DNA of 57,341 nucleotides. Origin: Streptomyces cellulosae (GTDB taxonomy: Bacteria > Actinomycetota > Actinomycetes > Streptomycetales > Streptomycetaceae). The number at the start of each line of letters is the position of its first letter. Positions within the stretch are counted from its first letter, which is position 1. The stretch covers positions 1-57,341 of the forward strand of contig BNBH01000038.1 of the NCBI GenBank assembly GCA_014655195.1, written 5' to 3'. The notes under the pieces are model-generated. The model searched no databases. It was not told the origin of the DNA and saw only the letters and a list, made by a program, of their open reading frames with translations. The translations under genes were made by a program, and so were the position numbers. Shown piece by piece: positions 51,482 through 57,341 of the stretch.

Positions 51482-54100
51482 CTACTGCGGCGTCATCCGC
51501 TCCACCATGTCCGGGTGCTCCTCGAGCCAGGCGGCGACGGCCTCCTCCTCGTGCCCCTGGCCGCGGTTCTTGATCTCCGCCTCCAGGGTGCCGAGCTCGT
51601 CCTCACTCATGTGAAAGCCCTTGATCCACTTCGTGAGTTCCGGGTACTGCTCGGGGAACTTCTTGCTGGCGATCGTGCGGATCGTGTTCCCCTCGCCGAA
51701 GGCCTTCCTGGGGTCCTTCAGCTTGGTCAGCTCGTACTCGCTGTAGGCCCAGTGCGGCGACCACAGGGTGACCGCGACGGGCTTCTTCTGCGCCAGGGCA
51801 CGCTTGAGCTCGGCCAGCATCGCGGGCGTGGAGCCGTCGACGACCTTGTACTCGTCCTCGAGGCCGTAGCCCGGCAGCACCTCGTTCTTCAGGAGCTGCA
51901 TCTCGCCGGTGCCGGGCTCGATCCCGATGATCTTCCCGTCGAAGAGGTCGGCCTTCCCCTTGAGGTCGGCGAGCGACTTCACGTCCTTGACGTACGACGG
52001 GACGGCGATCTCCAGCGAGGTCGGCTCGTACCAGGTGCCGAGGTCGGTGAGTCTGTCCTTGCTCTTGTCCCAGTAGTTCTTCTGCGCGTACGGCAGCCAC
52101 GCGTCGAAGTTGAGGTCGAGGTCACCGGAGGCGAGTCCGGTGTAGACCGGGCCGACGTCCATCTGCTTCAGGTTCAGCTTGTAGCCGCGCCGCTCCAGGA
52201 CGTTCTTCCACAGGTAGGTGACGGCGATGTCCTCGTCCCAGGGGAACCAGGCGACGTCCAGCGGCCGCTTGGCCTCGGCGGGTGTGCCACCGCCCTGGGA
52301 GTCCACGGGGGCCAGCTTGTCGACGACGTCCGGGTTGGCCTTCAGCCAGGTGCGCACGGCGTCCTGCTGCCTGCCCTTGCCGGCCTTGTTGATCTCGGCC
52401 TCCAGGCTGGTGAGTTGCTCCTCGGTCATCGAGAAGTTCTTCAGCCAGTTGCCGACGGTCGGGTTGTCGCCGGCGAAGCCCTTGCGGGACAGCGTGTGCA
52501 CGCCGTCGCCCTCGCCCCAGGCGCCCTTGGGGTCCTTGAGCTTCTTCAGGTCGAGGTCGTTGTACGCCCAGTGCGGGGACCAGAGCGTGACGACGATCGG
52601 TTCCTTCTTGCTCATGGCGCGCTTCAGCTCGGCCAGCATCGCGGGCGTGGAGCTGTCGACGACCTGGTACTCGCCGTCGAGGCCGTACTCCTTGAGGACC
52701 TTGCTCTTCAGCAGGGCCATCTCGCCGGCGCTGGACTCGATGCCGGTGATCTTCCCCTTGAACTGCCCGGCCTTGCCCTTGAGGTCCGCGAGCGAGTTCA
52801 CGTCCTTCATGTAGGCGGGGACGGTCAGTTCCAGGGACGTCTCGTCGTACCAGGAACCCAGGTCGTCGAGGCGGGAGCCGTACTTCTTCCAGTACTGCTC
52901 GTGCGTGGTCGGCAGCCACGAGTTGGTGACGACGTCGATGTCGCCCTGCGCGAGGGAGGTGTAGAGCGGCCCGGCGTCGAACTGCTTGGCCTCCACCTCG
53001 TATCCGCGCTGTTCGAGGATCTCCTTCCAGAGGAACGTGGAGGCGATGCCCTCGTCCCACGGCACATAGCCGAGGGAGACCTTCTCGCCCTTGCCGACCT
53101 TGCCGTCGCCGGCGGTGTCGGAGGAGGAGCCGCCCGAGCCGCCGAACAGGCCCATGCCGCCGGCCACCAGGGACAGGACGACGACGCCGATCACGGCGAC
53201 CTGCGGATGCGGCCGGTACGACCAGATCTTCATGCGGCCCGCGGCGCGGGCGCGGGCGGCGGCCCGCCGGCCCAGCGGGGACACCTGGGTGCCCAGGGCG
53301 CTGGTCATACGGTCCAGGTAGATCGCCAGGATGACGATGGCGACACCGGCCTCGGAGCCGAGGCCCACGTTGAGCTGGCCGATGGCCTCGTTGACGTCGC
53401 CGCCGAGGCCGCCGGTGCCGACCATGCCGGCGATCGCGGCCATGGACAGGCCCAGCATGATCACCTGGTTGACGCCCGCCATCACCGTGGGCAGCGCCAG
53501 CGGGAGCTGGACGCGCAGCAGGGTGTTGCGGGGCGTGGTGCCGAACGCCTCGGCGGCCTCGACGAGTTCCTTGTCGACCTGCCGGATGCCCAGCTCGGTC
53601 ATGCGGACGCCGGGGGCGAGCGCGAAGATCAGGGTGGCGACGATGCCGGCGGAGGCGCCCGTGCCGAAGAACAGGATCGCCGGGATGAGGTAGATCATCG
53701 CGGGCAGCGTCTGCATGAAGTCCAGCACCGGCCGCACCAGTGAGCTGACGCGGTCGGAGCGGGCCGCCCAGATACCGACCGGCACCGCGACGACCAGCGC
53801 TATCAGCGTGGCGACCAGCACCAGCGACAGTGTGATCATCGCGTTCTCCCACAGCTCCATCGACACGATGAACGCGAAGCCGAGGAAGGTGAGGACACCG
53901 GCGAGCGCGCCGCGCAGCCAGAAGGCGATCACCGCGAAGATCGCGACGAGCAGCAGCGGCTCGGGCGCCTGGAGGACGGCGTTGATGCCGTCGTAGGTGC
54001 CGGTGAAGACGGTCTTGAAGAAGTCGAACAGCCAGCTGACGTGGGCGAGAAGCCAGTCGACGGTGGTGTTGACCCAGTCGCCGAGCGGAATCCTAGGCAT
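51482..54100 (-). CDS. proW: Glycine betaine/proline ABC permease fused to two substrate-binding domains
   Basis: 872 residues. The N-terminal half is a ProW-type permease with about seven helices and the EAA motif region (ELVEAAEAFGTTPRNTLLRV). After a further helix come two OpuAC-type binding domains in tandem: about 340-605 (VSLGYVPWDEGIASTFLWKE) and 625-870 (LDVAWFPWDEDIAVTYLWKN). Both keep the aromatic segment WLP and TLWSPHWAY used to cage betaine. They are similar to each other, so the second arose by duplication. With ProV this is a complete importer for osmoprotectants. Its ATG overlaps the proV stop by 8 bases. Confidence 0.92.
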   Translation of the reverse strand: MPRIPLGDWVNTTVDWLLAHVSWLFDFFKTVFTGTYDGINAVLQAPEPLLLVAIFAVIAFWLRGALAGVLTFLGFAFIVSMELWENAMITLSLVLVATLIALVVAVPVGIWAARSDRVSSLVRPVLDFMQTLPAMIYLIPAILFFGTGASAGIVATLIFALAPGVRMTELGIRQVDKELVEAAEAFGTTPRNTLLRVQLPLALPTVMAGVNQVIMLGLSMAAIAGMVGTGGLGGDVNEAIGQLNVGLGSEAGVAIVILAIYLDRMTSALGTQVSPLGRRAAARARAAGRMKIWSYRPHPQVAVIGVVVLSLVAGGMGLFGGSGGSSSDTAGDGKVGKGEKVSLGYVPWDEGIASTFLWKEILEQRGYEVEAKQFDAGPLYTSLAQGDIDVVTNSWLPTTHEQYWKKYGSRLDDLGSWYDETSLELTVPAYMKDVNSLADLKGKAGQFKGKITGIESSAGEMALLKSKVLKEYGLDGEYQVVDSSTPAMLAELKRAMSKKEPIVVTLWSPHWAYNDLDLKKLKDPKGAWGEGDGVHTLSRKGFAGDNPTVGNWLKNFSMTEEQLTSLEAEINKAGKGRQQDAVRTWLKANPDVVDKLAPVDSQGGGTPAEAKRPLDVAWFPWDEDIAVTYLWKNVLERRGYKLNLKQMDVGPVYTGLASGDLDLNFDAWLPYAQKNYWDKSKDRLTDLGTWYEPTSLEIAVPSYVKDVKSLADLKGKADLFDGKIIGIEPGTGEMQLLKNEVLPGYGLEDEYKVVDGSTPAMLAELKRALAQKKPVAVTLWSPHWAYSEYELTKLKDPRKAFGEGNTIRTIASKKFPEQYPELTKWIKGFHMSEDELGTLEAEIKNRGQGHEEEAVAAWLEEHPDMVERMTPQ

Positions 54101-55175
54101 GGGCCATCACCTTGCCGCCCTGGTCCTTGGGGCTGCAGACGCCGGGGGCCGCCTCCTCGTCGCCGAGGAAACCGACCAGACGCTGCCGGGGCACGACACC
54201 GACGAGGTCGCCGTCGTTGACCACGGCCACCGGGTGCGGCACGCGCGCGCTGATGGCGCACAGGTCGGTGAAGGACGTGCCGGGCGTGGCGGTCTCGCAG
54301 GCGCAGTCGGCCTCGTCGCCCTGCACCTCGGGGTCCATGACCGCCTGCGCGGTGAGCACACGGGAGCGGTCGACGTCCTGGGTGAAGGAGGCCACGTAGT
54401 CGTTGGCCGGCCGGATCAGGATGTCCTGCGCGGTGCCGATCTGCACGATGCGGCCGTCCCGCATGACGGCGATGCGGTCACCGAGGCGCATGGCCTCGTT
54501 GAGGTCGTGGGTGATGAAGACGATGGTCTTCTTCAGCTTCTTCTGCAGCTCGATCAGCTGGTCCTGCATGTCGCGGCGGATCAGCGGGTCGAGGGCGCTG
54601 AAGGACTCGTCCATCAGCAGCAGGTCGGCGTCGGTGGCGAGCGCGCGGGCCAGGCCCACGCGCTGCTGCATGCCGCCGGACAGCTCGTCGGGCCACGAGT
54701 CCTCCCAGCCGGCCAGGCCGCACAGGGCGAGCGCCTCGTCGGCGCGGCGTTCGCGCTCGGCGCGGGGCACGCCCTGCACTTCAAGACCGTAGGCAGCGTT
54801 GTCACGGACGCTGCGGTGCGGGAAGAGCGCGAAGTGCTGGAAGACCATGCTGATCTTCCGGGACCTGACGTCCCGCAGCTCGCGGTCGGACAGGCCGGTG
54901 AGGTCCTGCCCGTCGAAGCGGACGTGTCCGGCGGTCGGTTCCAGCAGACCGTTCAGCATCCGCAGCAGGGTCGACTTGCCGGAGCCCGAGAGGCCCATGA
55001 CGACGAAGATCTCGCCCGGCTCCACGGAGAAGGACGCGTCGATGACGGCGGCGGTGACGCCGTCGGCCCGCAGCTCCTCACGGTCCGCCGTAGTGGTGCG
55101 CAGTCGTTCGACTGCCTGGTCCGGTCGTCTGCCGAACACCTTGAACAGGTGCTCGGCCTCAAGCCTTGATGACAC
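54093..55175 (-). CDS. proV: Glycine betaine/proline ABC transporter ATPase
   Basis: 360 residues. Walker A VMGLSGSGKSTLLRML, Q-loop VFQHFALFPHRSV, signature ELSGGMQQRVGLARAL, Walker B LLLMDESFSALDP and H-loop FITHDLNEAM are complete, followed by a CBS-like regulatory region in the last 90 residues. The GTG at 55175 has GAGAGG 5 bases before it; the in-frame sequence upstream is not conserved. It powers the fused permease/binding protein encoded next. Confidence 0.92.
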   Translation of the reverse strand: MSSRLEAEHLFKVFGRRPDQAVERLRTTTADREELRADGVTAAVIDASFSVEPGEIFVVMGLSGSGKSTLLRMLNGLLEPTAGHVRFDGQDLTGLSDRELRDVRSRKISMVFQHFALFPHRSVRDNAAYGLEVQGVPRAERERRADEALALCGLAGWEDSWPDELSGGMQQRVGLARALATDADLLLMDESFSALDPLIRRDMQDQLIELQKKLKKTIVFITHDLNEAMRLGDRIAVMRDGRIVQIGTAQDILIRPANDYVASFTQDVDRSRVLTAQAVMDPEVQGDEADCACETATPGTSFTDLCAISARVPHPVAVVNDGDLVGVVPRQRLVGFLGDEEAAPGVCSPKDQGGKVMAHA

Positions 55176-55399
55176 ACGTACCTCTCGTCTCGGCGACAGA
55201 TGCCGGAACGATGCGGCGGACCGAACGGCCCGCGACAGGTTGAAACAGAAACCGGCATCGTTCCGCCGCCGCGCCTCCCCTGAATCGAACGGCGCAAACG
55301 TTTCGTGTGCTGCCTCACAGATGTCGCGCAGGACGCAACACGTCGCACGGCGGACCACGCGGGCGCGCCGAGGGGCCGGTGGTGTCGGTGGGGTGCGGC

Positions 55400-56332
55400 A
55401 TGATGCGGGACGTGACCGGACTGATGCTTCTCGACACCGCCTCCCTCTACTTCCGCGCCTACTTCGGCGTCCCGGAGTCCGTCAAGGCGCCGGACGGCAC
55501 GCCGGTGAACGCCGTGCGCGGGCTGCTGGACTTCATCGACCGCCTGGTCAAGGACCACCGGCCGGATCGCCTGGTGGCCTGCATGGACGCCGACTGGCGC
55601 CCGCAGTGGCGGGTGGAGCTGATCCCCTCCTACAAGGCGCACCGCGTCGCCGAGGAGCAGGAGACGGGGCCGGACGTGGAGGAGGTGCCGGACACGCTGT
55701 CGCCGCAGGTGCCGGTGATCGAGGAGGTGCTCGACGCGCTGGGCATCGCGCGGGTGGGCGTCGCCGGGTACGAGGCGGACGACGTGATCGGCACGTTCAC
55801 CGCGCGGGCGGACGGACCGGTCGACATCGTCACCGGCGACCGCGACCTGTACCAGCTGGTGGACGACAAGCGCGGGGTGCGCGTGCTGTACCCGGTGAAG
55901 GGCGTCGGCACGCTGCAGGTCACCGACGAGGCGGCGCTGCGCGCGAAGTATGGGGTGGACGGCAGGGGGTACGCGGATCTGGCGCTGCTGCGCGGCGACC
56001 CGAGCGACGGTCTGCCGGGCGTACCCGGCATCGGGGAGAAGACGGCGGCCAAGCTGCTGGCCGAGTTCGCGGACCTGGCCGGGATCCTGGCTGCCGTGGA
56101 CGACCCGCGGTCGAAGCTCACGCCGGCGCAGCGCAGGCGTCTGGACGAGGCGCGGCCGTATCTCGCGGTGGCGCCGAAGGTCGTCCGGGTGGCGGACGAC
56201 GTACCGGTCCCGGACGTCGACACGGCTCTGCCGCGCGCCCCGCGCGACCCGGCCGCCGTGGAGGCACTGGCCGCGCGCTGGGGTCTCGGAGGCTCGGTCA
56301 CCCGCCTGTTGGCGACTCTCGCGGAGCGGTAG
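55400..56332 (+). CDS. 5'-3' exonuclease (FEN-like, DNA polymerase I N-domain homologue)
   Basis: 310 residues. The N-terminus LMLLDTASLYFRAYFGVPES, acidic metal-site segments MDADWRPQWRV and GYEADDVIGT, VTGDRDLYQLV and the helix-hairpin-helix LPGVPGIGEKTAAKLLAEF define the 5' nuclease family. It removes flaps and RNA primers. Two ATGs (55400 and 55403) lie behind GGTGGGG; either could be used. It diverges from proV and ends 41 bases before the siderophore gene. Confidence 0.9.
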   Translation: MMRDVTGLMLLDTASLYFRAYFGVPESVKAPDGTPVNAVRGLLDFIDRLVKDHRPDRLVACMDADWRPQWRVELIPSYKAHRVAEEQETGPDVEEVPDTLSPQVPVIEEVLDALGIARVGVAGYEADDVIGTFTARADGPVDIVTGDRDLYQLVDDKRGVRVLYPVKGVGTLQVTDEAALRAKYGVDGRGYADLALLRGDPSDGLPGVPGIGEKTAAKLLAEFADLAGILAAVDDPRSKLTPAQRRRLDEARPYLAVAPKVVRVADDVPVPDVDTALPRAPRDPAAVEALAARWGLGGSVTRLLATLAER

Positions 56333-56335
56333 GTG

Positions 56336-56354
56336 CTAACTTAGGCATACCTAA
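56336..56354 (+). promoter_or_regulatory. Iron box (DmdR1/IdeR-type operator)
   Basis: CTAACTTAGGCATACCTAA matches 14 of 19 positions of the actinobacterial iron box TTAGGTTAGGCTAACCTAA. It stands 19 bases before the ATG of the siderophore-interacting protein, so iron-loaded DmdR1-type repressor should shut this gene off. Confidence 0.8.
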
Positions 56355-56373
56355 CTGCGACTGGGAGGCCCTC

Positions 56374-57216
56374 ATGGCAGAGCGACCGGCACGCGCGCCG
56401 CGCACCCCGCACACCGGCGTGGTCGTCCGCACCGAGCGCCTGACTCCCCACATGCAGCGCGTGGTGCTGGGCGGCAAGGGTCTCGCACGCGTCTCGGCGG
56501 ACACCTGCACCGACCACTACGTCAAGCTCCTCTTCCCGGCGCCGGGCGCGGTCTACCCCGAGCCGTTCGACCTGGAGCGGATCCGCGCCGAGTTCCCGCG
56601 CGAGCAGTGGCCGGTGACGCGGACGTACACGATCCGCCACTGGGACGCCGAACACCGTGAGATGACCCTCGACTTCGTGATCCACGGCGACGAGGGTCTG
56701 GCCGGCCCCTGGGCGATCAACGCCCGCCCCGGCGACGTGGTCCGTTTCCTCGGCCCCGGCGGCGCCTACGCCCCGGACCCGACCGCCGACTGGCACCTCC
56801 TGGCCGGCGACGAGAGCGCGCTGCCGGCGATCGCCCGCGCCCTGGAGTCGCTCCCGCAGGGCGCCCGCGCGGTCGCGTTCCTGGAGATCGCGGGCCCGGA
56901 GGAGGAGCAGAAGATCGACTCCGACGTGGAGATCCGCTGGCTGCACCGCGGCGACCGCAAGGTCGGCGAGGCCCTGGTGGAGGCGGTCCGCACCCTGGAC
57001 CGGCCGGAGGGCCGCGTCCACGCCTTCGTCCACGGCGAGGCGCACTTCGTCAAGGAACTCCGCCGCCTCCTCCGCGTGGACCGAGCGATCCCCCGAGAGG
57101 ACCTCTCCATCTCCGGCTACTGGCGTCTGGGCCACAACGAGGACGGCTGGCAGGCGTCGAAGAAGGAATGGAACGCCCGCATCGAGGCGGAGCAGGAACA
57201 CACGTCCACTTCATAG
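56374..57216 (+). CDS. Siderophore-interacting FAD protein (ferric-siderophore reductase)
   Basis: 280 residues. An N-terminal FAD-binding barrel (VRTERLTPHMQRVVLGGKGL; TRTYTIRHWD with the RxYT flavin motif) is followed by the SIP NAD(P)-binding half with LLAGDESALPAIARALESLP and a C-terminal LSISGYWRLGHNEDGW. It releases iron from imported siderophores by reduction. GGGAGG lies upstream of the ATG. The iron box supports iron-regulated expression. Confidence 0.92.
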   Translation: MAERPARAPRTPHTGVVVRTERLTPHMQRVVLGGKGLARVSADTCTDHYVKLLFPAPGAVYPEPFDLERIRAEFPREQWPVTRTYTIRHWDAEHREMTLDFVIHGDEGLAGPWAINARPGDVVRFLGPGGAYAPDPTADWHLLAGDESALPAIARALESLPQGARAVAFLEIAGPEEEQKIDSDVEIRWLHRGDRKVGEALVEAVRTLDRPEGRVHAFVHGEAHFVKELRRLLRVDRAIPREDLSISGYWRLGHNEDGWQASKKEWNARIEAEQEHTSTS

Positions 57217-57245
57217 GCTCCCGTCAGCGCCGACACGCCCTAGGT

Positions 57246-57341
57246 GTGTTGTCCGGGGACGTTGGTGACACGCGTGCTGGGTTCTTGAACGGGTGAGGGC
57301 CTCCGGGTTCGGTGTGGATTGCGACATCTGCACCGATCCGA
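57246..57341 (+). mobile_element. Possible 5' end of an IS481-like insertion sequence
   Basis: The last bases contain GGGTGAGGGCCTCCGG, a leader motif I associate with the region before the transposase start of actinomycete IS481-family elements, where a matching GGAGGCCCTCAC normally follows just before the ATG. The transposase gene would lie outside the window, so this remains tentative. Confidence 0.3.

Overview
The window is very GC-rich and has actinobacterial gene content: XRE/TPR regulators, a SpoIIE-type phosphatase, a mycosin, DUF1844 and DUF2510 proteins, rare TTA codons, GTG starts and many ATGA overlaps. It reads as a Streptomyces chromosome. The gene order at 24-32 kb (pheT-pheS-kinase-rRNA methylase-rplT-rpmI-infC) and 41-48 kb (SDR-aldehyde dehydrogenase-glnA4-GntR-permease-amidotransferase) matches what I recall around SCO1594-SCO1616 of S. 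coelicolor.

Left part (1-19.9 kb) is accessory DNA. An IS3-type end at 1-105 cuts the 3' end of a tcmP-like gene. After a HAD hydrolase and an XRE/TPR regulator comes a class I lanthipeptide cluster of the FxLD type: a 56-residue precursor (3788-3958), a full-length LanB with a TTA codon, LanC, and one long protein joining a thiopeptide-type (SpaB_C-like) domain to an FxLD-system O-methyltransferase. A strong terminator closes this unit. A helical hypothetical protein, a tandem-Nudix protein, a single Nudix hydrolase and a frameshifted ABC transporter follow. On the opposite strand lies a three-gene CBASS-like anti-phage unit (CD-NTase, E2-like protein, small membrane protein) whose putative effector carries an in-frame stop. 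A small excisionase and a tyrosine integrase end the accessory region beside a 38-codon C-terminal fragment of a 3-hydroxybutyryl-CoA dehydrogenase gene, the likely integration site.

Middle part (19.9-35.6 kb): a scar where a truncated LysR gene meets an NTF2-like gene, then a Nudix hydrolase, an NsdA-like TPR regulator, a PP2C/SpoIIE phosphatase, pheST, a PAS histidine kinase, a SpoU-type methylase and the infC-rpmI-rplT operon, where infC appears to start at AUC behind a possible attenuator. DUF1844 and SseB genes follow. A class A beta-lactamase-like gene is then split by a 1231-bp IS5-family element that has clean TTA target duplications, a frameshifted transposase and an ankyrin passenger gene. 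Three copies of a dispersed extragenic repeat lie at 30.3, 35.4 and 35.6 kb.

Right part (35.6-57.3 kb): a mycosin coupled to a repeat-rich membrane protein, a PLP-dependent amino acid deaminase/aldolase, a DUF2510 membrane protein, the glnA4 gamma-glutamylation locus (import, glutamylation, oxidation, deglutamylation, regulator), a LysR regulator with a palindrome on its own start codon, a cobalamin-binding-type protein with an XRE-cupin regulator, a glycine betaine ABC system (ProV plus a permease fused to two binding domains), a 5'-3' exonuclease, and a siderophore-interacting protein behind a recognisable iron box. The last ~95 bases look like the start of another insertion sequence.
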